64,000 nt of DNA, from NCBI RefSeq assembly GCF_011745365.1, contig NW_024468909.1:5766001-5830000 (forward strand), given 5' to 3'. This stretch comes from Cryphonectria parasitica EP155. Its lineage: Eukaryota > Ascomycota > Sordariomycetes > Diaporthales > Cryphonectriaceae. The stretch's first letter is position 1. Each line of letters opens with the position of its first letter. A model generated the notes under the pieces. It was not told where the DNA came from, searched no databases, and saw nothing but the letters and a program-made list of their open reading frames with translations. A program made the position numbers and the translations under genes. Positions 47,166 through 59,711 of the stretch are shown in pieces.

Positions 47166-47767
47166 AATCCCCAGTGCAGAAAGAGATCGGTGGACAGTAG
47201 TGTCAATCCATCCAAAATAAATTGTCACGAGCAGCATCGCCCCATTGCATGTACGCTCACTGAAGTAGCGTATGTGGGTGAAAAGAACAAAAAAAAATCA
47301 AATGTCTTATGAAAAATATGATCTGGCTAGATAGTGTCTAATTACATCTCGTAGGGTTAATTAGGACCCGGCGGACCAAGTACACACAACAATATGGACA
47401 GCTCGAGTGATGCTCTCGGCTTGTGTTGTCTTCTCACAAGAAGGGAAACTGTACCGTGATGTCTCTCGGGCCGTCAGAGTTGCGAGGTTTTGCAGATCGA
47501 TCATAAGACCCTGCCTGTCAGGATAATATGAACCATCAGAACCAAACTTTGAAAACACAGACCGGAGCCGCTATCCCCAACCAAACCCTTCAGATATATA
47601 TATATGTAGTGAAACTCCAGGGAACTCCACGCCTGCCCGAGTCCAAGTAAATGCAATTATCGTACTCCAGGTATGAGGACGCCGCAGTTCCAACAAATGA
47701 AATGGTCCCCTAAGGGGACTAACCAATGCCAGAGCAATCTCATCCGTACAACAAGAAAAATGAATCA
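47166..47767. other. Convergent 3' spacer, imp1 / vac8
   Basis: About 600 bp between converging genes. AATAAA at 47216-47221 serves imp1; there is a TA-repeat at about 47594-47605. No gene seen. Confidence 0.6.
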
Positions 47768-49854
47768 TCAGCCTTCGATATGGGCCTTGGAGCCGCTCTG
47801 GCCCAGGAGTTCAAGGCATCGCTGTGCAAGGTTGACCACCTCACCCTCATCGTCCTCCTCCGGCTCGTTCTCTTCGGTCTCGACTTGCTTGTTCGCGATC
47901 TGTCTTATCATTTCGACAACATCATCAGATTTGCCAATCAGGCCGATCAACTTCTTGTCTTCAGACTCGAGAAGCTGAAGCAATGTCCAGATGGCAATGT
48001 GCTGGAATGTGGCATCACCGCTGCCGAGAAACCTGCTGAGGTAGCCATGGATACCACCATTGGGGTCGGTCCATGCTGATATGAAAATAGCGTAATCGCC
48101 CACTGTTTGAGCATCAGTCAACCTGACTCTTGATGGGACTGATGACAAGGGAGACATACCTTTGGAAGACAGATTTCCAAGCGCAGCGGCGCTATTGCCT
48201 TGAACCTCAATGCTTGAAGACTGAGTGAGCGGTATGAGAACATCAAAAACGCCCAGATCAAGAAGATGAGTCTTGAGCTCGTCACTCAGGGCTAGCACGG
48301 CAATGGCAGCAGTCATTTCTGACTGGACCGCCACTGGCACATCCAGCACCAGCTGCTTGCATTTCTGCACTGCTCCAGCCTCCAGGACAAGAGCCTTGTT
48401 GCGATCAGAGCTGGCAGCGAGGTTTCGAAGAGTTGAGATTGCATGACATTGAATCTCCTCGTTGTCCGTGGAGCCGAGCAGATCCACAAGGGGTTTCAGG
48501 AAGCCAGCGTCGATGATAGGGGACTCGTTCATGGGGTGTATGGAGATGTTCCGAATGCAAGCCACCGCGGATAGTATCAGCGGAAGATAGGAAGACTGAA
48601 GCAGTCGTAGCAACGGGTTTAGACCATGGGATCTGACGATGTCCAACTGATACTTCTCATCTGAGGCAAGATTGCGCAGAGCCAAAGCAGCTTGGCACTG
48701 AACCTTTGGAGAGGACGAGTCCATGAGATTGACAAGGGACTGTACGAGCTTTGCCTCTGTCTGCGCAAGTTTCTTTCGATTGTTGGCATCGACCGCGATG
48801 TTGCTGAGTGCTGTCGTGCAGTAATATTGAACGTCGACGTCGGGAGAGGAGAGGAGTTGGACCAGGACGGGTATAGCACCGGCATTCACAAGCTGTTGGC
48901 GATTCTCGTCTGTGCCAAACATTAGTTGAGCCGTCTCGTGCAGACTGAAGCCCTGATAGTCTTACCAGAATGGGTCATGTTCAGTAACGCGCCCGTCGCG
49001 TTTCTCTGCACACGCATGTCTCTAGACTTGGCCAGCCGCGTAAGTGGGCCGAGAGCACCAGATCTTGCAATCTTCGCCTTGTTCTCCTCATGCGTAGCGA
49101 GGTTTGTTATACACCCTACGGCATTGCACTGAACTTCCACATTTGGTGATAGCATTTGTCGGATGAGGGGAGGGAGGCCGCCGAGCTGCACGATGAGAAC
49201 CTTGTTTTCCGCTGCCAGTAGTGTCAGCAACCAAACCCACAACCACCCTCTTCTCTCGAGAACAACTTACTATTCACAGCAAGATTACCGAGAGCTGCGC
49301 TTGCCGCCCGCTGCACCTCGATATCGGAGCTCTGAAGAAGGAACAGTATCGGCTCAAGGGTGTCACGGTCGACTTCTCGAACATCTACGCGGCATCACGT
49401 TAGCAAGTGCCTCTGCACCCAGGCGACCTTTCACTAAACTCGGTGCTGATGCCATCGCTGTGTCTACTGCTGGGCCTCAAGAATTTTATACACACCTCGC
49501 TCGGTGATCTCAGCAAACGTCAGGCTTGCGCTTCGTTGAAGGTCGATGTTATCGGAGAAGACGAGGGTGCTCAGGGCTCGGAGAGGCTCGCCGGAGAAGA
49601 AATCGGTCTCGCCGCGCTATGCTTTTCGTCAGCTCCTGGTGTGGACTGAGTAGCCGAGGCCCTTGAAGTAGCACGTACGTTTTCGAGGTATTGCAGAAGA
49701 TCGGCAACAGCCTCTCGCTCGCTGTCAGCGAGGACGGGCTCGTACAGGTTATCGCGGGATTTGGCTGTGATATTATTAGACCTTCCATACCCACAGGACG
49801 CCTATAGGGAGCTGGAGTCGTACCTCCACAGCATGAGGAGCTGCAGATACCCAT
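47768..49854 (-). CDS. vac8: Vac8 vacuolar armadillo-repeat protein
   Basis: Vacuole-membrane armadillo scaffold for vacuole inheritance, homotypic fusion, nucleus-vacuole junctions and selective autophagy. Seven exons in transcript order: 49854..49824, 49764..49679, 49616..49496, 49384..49271, 49211..48966, 48909..48160, 48102..47768 (560 aa, the usual Vac8 length). The N-terminus [10 protein letters not shown] has Gly2 for myristoylation and Cys4/8/9 for palmitoylation. Armadillo repeats run nearly to the end, recognised from repeated [35 protein letters not shown] and [14 protein letters not shown]. The last intron (48103..48159) is 57 nt, in frame and stop-free, inserting 19 codons after NLSSK if retained; removing it gives the conserved LSSKVGDYAIF. 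The acidic [12 protein letters not shown] lies near the C-terminus. A long unannotated upstream region separates it from divergent snf4. Confidence 0.96.
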
Positions 49855-52219
49855 CTCGACGGAGGGCGTCGCCGTGGATCGACGTCAACAATGTCGGGCG
49901 TGCCGTGAGGAAGCTGTCGTTGCTCGTGCCTCGAGGGCTCAAATCGGTCTCAGATGGCCCCGGGGCCGAGTCGTTGTCGAATCCTGCGATGGTGAAGACT
50001 AGGCTACCGAGAAAATGAGAGACTTCAATCAAGGATCGGATGCATCTGCACGAGATGTTCGGGTCCGAGGTGGACACTGTACCTAGGCGTACGTAATGCG
50101 ATGAGGTTGGTGGAAATGCAGTGTTTACGGCAAGAGGTTGAAGCCAAAAGATGCTGCTCACAGCCCAACCAGAACACAGATTATTGCTGTGTCATGCGTG
50201 ACCTTGGCAGTGGCGCCCAGTCGGAGCTTCCATGTGGCCGGTACTTCCCAGCACTTCAGGGTCAAGGTGCCGCTAGCTTCCAGCTGTTTACCTCCCGCGG
50301 CAGCGCCTGAACGCGCTCACCCTGTGCTATGGTACTAGAACTACGGTACCCGTAATGAACCAGTGGCGCGCTAGCTAAAGATCATCGCATTGTACTCGGG
50401 GCTCACTAGACACGAGCAGGTGCCACTCTGCAGCCTCAGTATCAAGATTCAAGTTGAGAACTTTTTAGAGGCAACTTTTGGGAATGCATCCAGGTGATGA
50501 TTCCTGCTGGCCAGATCACACCTCAGTCTCATTACTCATTTTCGTGTCTATTCTGTCTCTTCTTCCTGTCCGGGTAGTAGTCAGTCATCTCCATGCTGCA
50601 TACTTTTTTTGAAACAAGCCTGCATAGTTCTCATATGGGTCTGAACACTTCCCGTGCGTAGATATGTCGTACTACTACCAGAAGGATTCTCATCTCGCGC
50701 GTTATGCGAGAGCTCTTCTCCAATTTCCTATGGAGGCATTTTTTCGGTGGAATACTGTAACAGTGCTGGTGGCATAGCCTGCTGCGTGATACACTATCAA
50801 TACGAGATAAGACGGCGGGCGCCGCCACTATCATCACTCGATGAACAGTGTCCTCCTCTCGAAATTTCACTCTACATGTGCACGTCGGGCGTCTTGGTGG
50901 CCTAAGCACGCAAGTTTTCCTTGCAGCCTTTCTTGATATCCGTCTGACTTCCAAGGGCCTGATCATCAATTACGGAAGTCGAGTTATGAGTGCGAAAGGC
51001 GGAGGCAAAATGTCTGGTTTTTCTTCTTGTTTTCTTTTTTTCTTTCCTCCCCCCCCCCCTTCCTTCTTCGGGCAATGTTGGCAACATTATAGGACTGGGA
51101 GTGGTCCTGTTGGCTTAGCGGAGAGTCTCAGATTGAGATGCTGCCAACCACCGTTGACGTCGTGTAACTCTATTTCCTCTTCGGGCCTGCTGCAGCGATG
51201 GGCAACTGATCGCCTCATCGCGAATGCATGTGAGAGGCGCAAGTCCGGTGAAGATAGATGCGGCAAATATGATGAAGATCAAGAGGATATAATAAAGCCC
51301 AGACCAGGATGGCAGGAAAGTGAGAGATTTATTAAAGACGAGGGAGAATATATAAATATATATATATTTATCATGTGAAGAGAAGTACCGGAGGAACAGC
51401 ATTGAATCCCCTGTGGGAGGGAGGAGGGGTGTGGTTCCAGTACATCCAAAGACATCTTCCAGAAGGTCGCAGAGACCTGGTCCCTCTTATCTCTGATAAA
51501 CTCTACTCCTGCTACTTTGCATTGCACTCCCTGCATCCCACTGCGCTGCTGCCCTGCAAGGTGACTGTAACACAAGATTCAACAACCAAGAAGACACTGC
51601 ACCTGCGAAGGGGGGAAAAAGACGTCAACGATTAGACTGGTGGGCTGCCTGATGAGATCGTGAACAAAATCATCAGCCTATCAGTAGCCTGCTACAGCTA
51701 TCCAGAAAACAGCATCATACTCAAATCTCCGTTCTTGTTCAACCATCCGGTCTTCTCTCTACCCTTGCGTCTGACCTCACATCAACACCATCCCAGATTT
51801 CCGACTTTAGCGACCTGGGAGACGATTCAGCAACAGCCTGGAGCCCCGGGCGCGGTCTGGCGAGCGAGAGCTAGAACTGAAGCGGCTGTCCTCTGAGCTG
51901 GCTAGCTCTCCAAAATCCGGACGAGCGAGCGCTACTACCGCACCACATCCCGCCGCTACCAGCTGCCAGCGCCCCTCAGCAGGCAGGCGTAGTAGGGGCA
52001 AGTCGATCTGAGCGCGCGCTTTCCAGAAGCTTGAGGCACCCACTAGCGAGGCCGCGACCTGGCTGGCACAAGAAGGAGCCTTGGGAAGCGTGAGACCGGT
52101 GGCCCGCCCCAAGCCAGCAAGCATATCCCCTCATGCCCCTAGTGCCCAGCCAGCCAGCCGAGCCAGCCAGCCGAGCCAGCCAGCCCAAGGTTGACGTGCC
52201 ACGGGGAAGCTCTTTTAAG
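49855..52219. other. Long divergent spacer, vac8 / snf4
   Basis: About 2.4 kb without a credible gene, the longest non-coding stretch outside the htf1 block. Seen: pyrimidine-rich run with C tract at about 51020-51063, a TATA/ATAT alternating run at about 51349-51370, and a GCC/AGCC-rich repeat just before the snf4 start. It must hold both promoters; long 5' UTRs are likely. Confidence 0.55.
52146..52192. repeat. AGCC-rich short tandem repeat before snf4
   Basis: About three imperfect copies of a 13-nt unit (gagccagccagcc). If translation began at ATG 52133 it would code for a Pro/Ala/Ser stretch, but the ATG at 52220 has the better context, so this is probably 5' UTR. Confidence 0.75.
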
Positions 52220-53991
52220 ATGACAGACCCCGCGAACCCCAGCGATAGCCCTTTGCCAGGAATCCCGCCCGCGAGACAACCGGGTCACGAGCTCCCCTTT
52301 GTACAGCCCTCAACGTACCTGCACCTGCGCGCTCCCACGGCCACGGCCACCTTTGGCAACTCCGGGCCCTTGTTAGCCAGCAGCGCCGCTCAGACGGCTC
52401 AGAGTCACAGTCACACAGCACCAGCAGAGAAGCCCCCAATGACGCCGTTGGATCGAGATCAAGTGCAGGGCCTGGTAAGTAGACAAGATTTCTTCTTCGA
52501 GAGCCGAATGGGCTCTGAAATTCTGACCGACGGACCCTCCATCACGCGCCATTACTACTCTCCTGCCATCCGCCTCCGATCTGCCGCGAGACGATCGTTG
52601 TGTAGAGGAGGGGCAGAATCATCCTCCCCTATCTCTCACCGGTTGCCAGTCCCCCCGTCGACGAGGCCTCTGCTGACTTGGCCGGCACCTTGTGTGCTGC
52701 GCGGGCTGCATGCGGGTGCGGGGTACCAATGGGCGAGCGCTGTGGGCGTGGCACGACGGCGGGGGGAGGGGGACACACACTCTCTCTCTCCCCTTCTCTC
52801 ACACACATACGCCTGTTGTCTCTTTCAGATGTTGGACTGCAGACCATTGGAAATGAAGAGGGCTGCAAAAATAAATGGTGCACAGTATTTGACTGACCGA
52901 ATCTTTGCTAGACGGCCATACGGGAGTTCCTCAAGGTTCGAACCAGTTACGATGTTCTACCGCTTTCGTTCCGGCTGATTATGCTCGACAATGACCTCCT
53001 CATCCGAACCTGCGTGAATATCTTGATGCAAAATAGTACGATATCTCCCACTGGCTCTATTTACAGTGCATCCTCTGCTGTTTCGTGGGGCTGACAGGCG
53101 CTGCATAGGCATTGTCTCGGCTCCACTGTGGGATTCCAAGACGTCGACATTCGCAGGTCTCCTTACCAGTACCGACTTCATCAACGTTATCCAATACTAC
53201 CTACAATTTCCTGAAAAGCTTGAGGAGGTAGAGAAATTCCGCCTCAGCAGCCTGCGAGGTAAGTATTCAATATGCATGTTACGTTTGGGTACCGTGGGCT
53301 GGACTGACCAGACCATTTCACGCCAGATATCGAGAAGGCGCTCGGCGTTGCGCCCCTCGAGACCGTGTCCGTGCACCCAAATCGGCCCCTTTACGAAGCT
53401 TGTCGGCGCATGCTGCAGACGAGGGCGCGCAGGATCCCACTTGTTGATTTCGACGACGAAACGGGTCGGGAGACGGTTGTCAGCGTCATCACACAATATC
53501 GCATACTCAAGTTCATCGCAGTGAACAATGAGAAGAATACGACACTCCTGAGGAAAACCGTGCGGGACATCAACCTCGGAACGTACAAAGACATTGCGAC
53601 AGCAACCATGGGCAGCTCGGTACTCGATGTGATCCAGCTCATGGTTCAGTACAACATATCAGCGGTTCCCATCCTAGACCGACAGGGCCATGTCATGAAC
53701 GTCTTCGAGGCTGTGGACGTCATCCCTTGTATCAAGGGCGGGGCTTACGACGAGCTCAGTGAGACCGTCGGAGATGCGTTGTGCAGGCGGTCGGATGATT
53801 TCCAGGGCATCTACACTTGCACAGAAGAGGATCGACTTGATTCGATATTCGATACGGTCAGAAAATCTCGGGTGCACCGTCTGATCGTGGTGGACGATGA
53901 CAACAAGCTTCAAGGCATCATCTCACTTTCAGATATCCTCAAGTACGTCTTGATCTACGGAGAGGCAGAGCACCTGGAGCCGGAGGCATGA
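52220..53991 (+). CDS. snf4: Snf4, gamma subunit of the Snf1/AMPK kinase
   Basis: Nucleotide-sensing subunit of the Snf1/AMPK complex, which controls the response to low glucose and energy. Exons 52220..52474, 52912..53035, 53109..53258 and 53327..53991 give 397 aa. A Pro/Ala-rich N-terminus (about 85 aa) is followed by four CBS repeats: [97 protein letters not shown] and [26 protein letters not shown]. Intron 1 is 437 nt, far longer than others here, and contains CT and CA tracts; its internal TTTCAG at 52824-52829 would lead into a stop, so the acceptor at 52910-52911 is needed. An in-frame ATG at 52133 would add 29 residues but has a weak context (C at -3, versus A for 52220). Confidence 0.93.
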
Positions 53992-55226
53992 CAAGAGGGG
54001 ACTCGTACCTCAGAATCATGAAACCCTCATCATCCTCTCTCTCTCTCTCCCCCCCCCCCCCCTTCTTTGGAGTCTCCGGGATATTCTTCCGTGTTTCGAG
54101 GCATTTGTAGGGCGTTCTAGGTGGACGGGTTCACGGATGGGAGCAAGGATACCAGAGGGCTGGTTGCATAAGGCGTCATCCGTCGTGTTTAGTCCCGGGC
54201 GCCAATAGAGGTATGTTTGGGAAGATGACTTTCGTTAGGTAAGGGAAATATCCTGTGCGAGACTCCTCTGATTTAGGTTATTATCATTATCAAGAGGTCA
54301 AATAGCACCCCTGTACGCTTTCAGATACAGCCGATGAAGAAAGATGCACACGTTATAATAAACAAGCCTGAAGGGACACGATACAGCTTGGTCTCTACGC
54401 AGCGAAACCTGATCCGACTTCTTGACTACCTGTGCATCTGATAACCCCCATTGCACGTGCGAGCGGATCGCGAAGGTGTCACCACCGGCGGCAACAATGA
54501 CTACACGGGGCTCACACAAACAGGCCTTACAAGCATACGACTGTCGTCTACCGCGCCTCATGCAGATGGTTTAGGTGTCCTGGAATCTTCCCGTCGCACA
54601 ATACCCAATGCCGCAGCACTCCCGTTCCCACCTGAATAGGCGCTTTCGATGTTGTGCAGTCATGAAATACCGGCCAACGTGTGGTTTGAAGTGAGGCAAA
54701 CCCGTCGGTGGGCAGTGGCAGGCGCTGCATTGCGCGAGATGGCAGGAGCGACAGCACTTGCCCAATGTTCCTCTCTGGAGTGGAAGTAGACAACGACCCT
54801 ACACTTTCTGTCTTCTTCATCTTTGTTTCAAAACTGCATCGTCCACCTTTCCTCTCGCCCGACTTCTACTTTTGACTTGTCTATTAACGGCACAATACCA
54901 ACATTTCATCAGTGTTTCAAAACTTCTTTGGGCTTTGGTCAATCAGAGCTAGCATCGACATATTACGCTTCTGTACTTACCCGTCTTCCCGTCGGCCCTC
55001 TTCTTTGGTTACCACCCGCCGCCCGATGCCCGCCCAGCTTTATCATTGGAAATACCTTGGAATCAGGTCTGACGAGTTGTATCGGAAACCCGTGACAGGC
55101 GGCAGTTGCAAGGAATAACTCCAGCAACATCGAGAAACTTGATGGCTCTCCAGGTTGATGCGCACTGCGACTCATCCGGCTGATGATCAATATTGTCGTT
55201 GCAGCCCTTTCCTTCTGATCAGGACG
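53992..55226. other. Spacer, snf4 to RhoGAP gene
   Basis: About 1.2 kb of tandem spacer. A CT tract followed by a run of C (about 54037-54062) lies near the snf4 3' end. No coding sequence with a family motif. The last few hundred bases are the RhoGAP gene promoter. Confidence 0.55.
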
Positions 55227-58200
55227 ATGAGGGAATCCCGAGAGGTTGTTACACCTGATGTCCAACCCAGACTATCTGCCTCTTCCCATGCACGTTTGCC
55301 CCTTCCCGTCAACAAGGCTTCTACTGGCGTCCGAAGCAGCACTACATGGACCTCAACCAGCGGCGACCTGGGGGCCATGTCCGATACCGATGAGATACGC
55401 GACCGTGAGAATTTTGTTATTGAATACAACAGGCTTGCTCAGAAGGTATGCTACACTGTATCAGTATTAAGACTCATCACACTGACATGTACATCATAGT
55501 ATGGCGTTCGTCCACTGGTTTCCGAGAGTCCGGCGAAAATCGACGTGAGTTCTCGGGCACGAAGGAGAAAGGCAAGAAGACATTAAGAATCCCTCTAACT
55601 CTTAGAGCAGACCCTAGGGGCCCTCCCAAAGCGTGGGTGGTGGTCACGTACCTTCAGGCGAACATCCAGCCAGTCTACAGAGAACAGCGTCCGTCGCCAG
55701 CGAAGTCTCGGCCATGTAGCATCGCACGTCGCGCATCCCAAGAGGGACAGTCTCAAGGACCAAGATCTCCAAGGCTTGGTCAGGCTGTGTGGGAAAAGCT
55801 TTCTCTACCTGCCGCCCGAGTACGCACCTGGGTCCTTAATTCTTCCTACTTGTTTTCGTGCCACAGCGCAGTATCTTGTACAACATGGTCAGTCAAATCT
55901 CAGTTTCTTTATATTACACTGGAATTGTCCTATTGACTTCCCAAAGCACCGGAGACTCGTGGCGTTTTCCGTATTCCGGGGTCCGTCCGAGTCGTCAACG
56001 AGCTGTACGAGTTCTACTGCGCGGAACAGACCGGCGGTAACATCGCAAACACAGTCCGAAGTCCGAATCTGCCTACTCATATCAATGTTGGGGTGCATGA
56101 CGTTGCATCCTGCTTCAAGAAATTCCTCGCGGGCCTCCCTGGTGGCATCCTCGGGTCACTGTCTCTTTTCGATGCCTTGGTCGCGATAAACAGCCAGCTC
56201 TACTGTGACCCAGAGTTTAGCAGGACCAAACAGAGCAAGATCCGTGCACGCCTAATTGCCCTTGCTGTTGGAAGCTTGAGGTCACAATTCAGAAGAGAGC
56301 TAATATGCGCCGTCTTTGGCCTCCTCTGCCTGTTGGGTCGAGCCGCCGAGATTGCTCCCCGCGAGGACGACCACGGCCATCCACTGCCTACTTCTGACCT
56401 GATGGGCTACAACGCTCTCGGCATTGTTTTTGGCCCTCTGCTGGTGGGTGACATGCTGGGGTCGCACGCTGTCAAGCTTGCAGATCCTAGCGCTGGACTT
56501 TTTCTCGTGGCAGAGTCGCCTTCAATGAAATCCAAGAAGGAGAAAAGGAAGTCAAAAGAGCAGACTGAGGACACTCAGCAGCCCTTCTTGGAGGTCGACA
56601 AAATCCACGTCGCGAATGACATAACGGAAATGCTGATCACAAATTGGAGAGACGTTGTCAGACAGATGAGAAGTGTTGACGGGAGTATGAGTAAAGAACT
56701 CCTGAGACACCGTAGTCGAGTCTCGGTTTCTGAGGACGAGCCGATGCGCCCCGGCATTTTCGGGAGGTCTTCCGAGGCCGATGTCGAGGAAACGTCCTCC
56801 AGAAAAAAATACAATGGTCGATCCGGAGTCGAGGACCCTCGGACCAGTTCTGCAGCCTCATGCTCTCGTAAGTAGCGAGCTTGATTCGCAAACTCAGCTA
56901 TGGATACTGATACCGTTTCTCAGGAGCCGTGTCCTTCAGGCAGATGGATAGCACCAACGACGCTCTCTCGGTGAAGAAGACACGGTCTGACTCTGCACGA
57001 GTTGTCTCCGGCTTGCAACAAATACCCAGTGCATCGGGAGCTTTGACACCTCCGCGGCAAGAGTCTGTTGGCGAGAACCATGGAGACGACACCAAAAGGC
57101 TGCCAACGCCGTTGAAGAGTGCTCTCAAGTCATGCTCCAATACAAAGACTTCTGACGTACCTGCCAGTCAAAATGCAGCGGCTAATGAGAATCTTTCCCC
57201 TTGCCATGCCGACCTGAGCCCATCTGTACGATCACCTTCCAAACTCACTGGACCGCGAACCCTAATGAAGGATCTAGTTGATTCAGAGCCTCGAGTGCAA
57301 AATATGGAACCTTTCAAGATGCCAAAGTTCGAGTCTAGAAGGGACGAGTGGTCACTGCGATGCACGTCCGCGACACCCTCGACGGGTAGGAAGAGGCCAT
57401 CACCCAAGGTCGTTAGCCAAGTTAATGCTTTCCCGGAGCGACTACAGCCATTATGTCATCGGGATCCAATAATCACATACCAAGCTGGAAATGGGTTGAA
57501 GATATTAAAAGCACCATCTACCATGCGCTCTCAACCAAGAATTCCTCAGGTCGATCCACGAGTTTCCCGATCGAGCGTTCAATCATCTATGTGGCGGGCA
57601 TCATCGCGAGGATCGGCAAGCTCTGGTGTCGTGGAAGAAATAAAAGGGGCCGAGGAGGAAATTCATTATCGTATGATGCCAAATCAGGTCGCTGCGGACC
57701 AAATCGATGGAACCGCGGAATTTGTCTTGCCAGGAAGTCCGTGCCGTCGATCACACCTGGACACCAGAGGCGATTTTTCGAGACGAGATACTATCGCAAC
57801 TCAAGCATCATCTTTGCCCATGCTCAAGAAGCGATCTTGTCAACCCAACGCCCACACCAATAAGAGTGGACAGTCTAGAAATTCGTCAGGTGCCGATTTG
57901 CATACAATATCTCCTAGAGCAAGCAATAATGACCTGCTTGATATCAAGCGGGGTGCCAGCAAGGTTAGGGGATTGGCAGCGATGTTTGACAGTGTGGCCA
58001 AAGCCTCACCCTTCGTGCCAACGCCGATTGGCCCCATTCAAAAGAAACGACGTGAGACTGCTAGAGTCGTCTCCCCTTACACGAGCAACCCGGCAGCCTG
58101 TGACTCACTCAACCCAGCCACTTCCGTGTCGACACCAGCTTCCTTGATGAGTGGTACCAGGATCAGCATTACTCTGGACACAACATCAGGGAGCTGGGGT

Positions 58201-59226
58201 AAAAAGTCTATGATTCCGCGCCGACAATATCCGAGCAATAGTGGCAGCACCAGTAACGCCGACAAACAATACAGGCTGACGCCTAAAAGTCGAGAAGAGA
58301 CACGAATATCGGTTGCCCCATCTGGCACTCCATCAAGACTACGTAGCCCATCCCGTCTGCCAATCAGGAAGAAGATCTCTGATACTGGTTCACCTTGCCT
58401 GGCGCAACTTGATGGTTCGATCAGAAAGCCTGGCTCTCTCAAGCTCACAGCCCAACAAGAAGTACGACGTGCCGGCTGTTATTCCAGCTCCATCCCTCAG
58501 ACAAGAAGCAGTGGCGGATGCGAAACTCTGCCACGTCTGTCGCAACGTAGCTCATCTCCGTGTTATGATGACTCGGTGAGCCTCAGCATGTATTCCAGCT
58601 CCCTCATTCACAGTCCCAGCCGTGCTCATAGTGCCTCGTCACTGCGCGATCAGATCCGCAGTCTTAGGTCAGAGCTCTCGGCAAGGAACGAGGATTGTGC
58701 ACAGCTCCGCCTCGAACTTGAAGAGATCAGGAACATGAAAGCTGTGAATGAGGCCATCTTGCGTGATGGCCTCAATCGTGCGAGAAAAGAAACTGCCACG
58801 TGGAGTCGGAGGGCCGAGAGGGCCGAGAGGAAAATTGACGATTTCGAGTGCCGGGCCATGCACACTGAAAATGTGCGTAATCAAGACTTATGTGGCTATG
58901 AGCACCGTCGCGATGAACAGATCGAGGCAGGAGATGGCTACTCTTTTGACAGCGGCTCGGACCATATTGATGTTTCCCAGGCCCAGGCCCGGTCAGTCGG
59001 TGCGAGGATGAACCAGGGCATCAGGAGGGCAAAGTCGAACACCTTTGCTGGTGTTGATGGTGCGAACTGCGCTGATGATGAGTTCTCGGAGTGTTCTTCG
59101 AGCACGGTGGTGAGAAATACTAGTAGCGCTGGCGAGGATGATGGCGCGACTGGCAGTGGGCTCTGGAGCGCGGAGGACGAGGATGTCAGCTTCCCCTCCC
59201 CTGGGTTGATGGATGAGTATTTGTGA
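55227..59226 (+). CDS. RhoGAP-domain protein with long tail and coiled coil
   Basis: GTPase-activating protein for a Rho-type GTPase, hence a likely regulator of polarity and actin. Exons 55227..55445, 55500..55544, 55611..55887, 55947..56867 and 56924..59226 give 1254 aa. Exon 3 is joined at the CAG ending 55610; the TAG a few bases upstream would put a stop in frame. The RhoGAP core runs about 150-340: YAPGSLILPTCFRATAQYLVQH, GVFRIPGS with the arginine finger at about 189, VASCFKKFLAGLPGG, and LMGYNALGIVFGPLL. The tail is about 900 residues, Ser/Arg/Pro-rich and low in structure, ending in a coiled coil near 1061-1135 (LRDQIRSLRSELSARNEDCAQLRLELEEI) and an acidic end. The target GTPase cannot be told from sequence. 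ATG 55227 has A at -3; an alternative in-frame ATG lies at 55378. Confidence 0.88.
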
Positions 59227-59711
59227 AGGACTGGGTTGACCAGAACCTTGGCATGATAGGGGCCTTAGGCGGTCATTAGAAGTTACCACTCTTCTTATTA
59301 TTAGCTATTCTTAGCCTAGAGCCGGATTGGACAGACAGTGCACAATAGTAGCATCAAACAAGGCATTTCGCTTTCATTGCTTGCTCGATCAAGAAGCATA
59401 TCGTTCCATACCATAGAACCGGGTCATGTTTGTTTCCCCTTCCCCAACGCCAGACAAAGCCTGACCACGCTCGAAATAGTACGCAACTTAACGACCAAAA
59501 TCTCGTACAGAAGCCATCACTTGATGTGCTGCGTCTAGCTTCCAGCTGTCCGTTCTTCGTGCCCACGATACACGCCAGGCCGCATCCTCCACGACCGCAG
59601 CCCTCCCCCCCCGGGGGTCCCCTACCAGTGGCTCATCTCGGATCATTACTACCGATGCAGCTCCCCCTGGTAATTAATCGTACACGTGTGGGCCATAGAT
59701 ACACACACATC
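59227..59711. other. Convergent 3' spacer, RhoGAP / PhoD-like
   Basis: About 490 bp between converging genes, no gene seen. A run of C and G lies at about 59606-59616. It should hold both poly(A) sites. Confidence 0.55.

Noticed and set aside
52133..52219. Upstream in-frame ATG of snf4
   Set aside because: Weak start context and a repeat-coded Pro/Ala/Ser stretch; ATG 52220 preferred, though not proven.
52932..52945. Perfect-looking B-box GGTTCGAACC
   Set aside because: It lies inside snf4 exon 2, where it codes for the conserved first CBS repeat; no tRNA arms around it.
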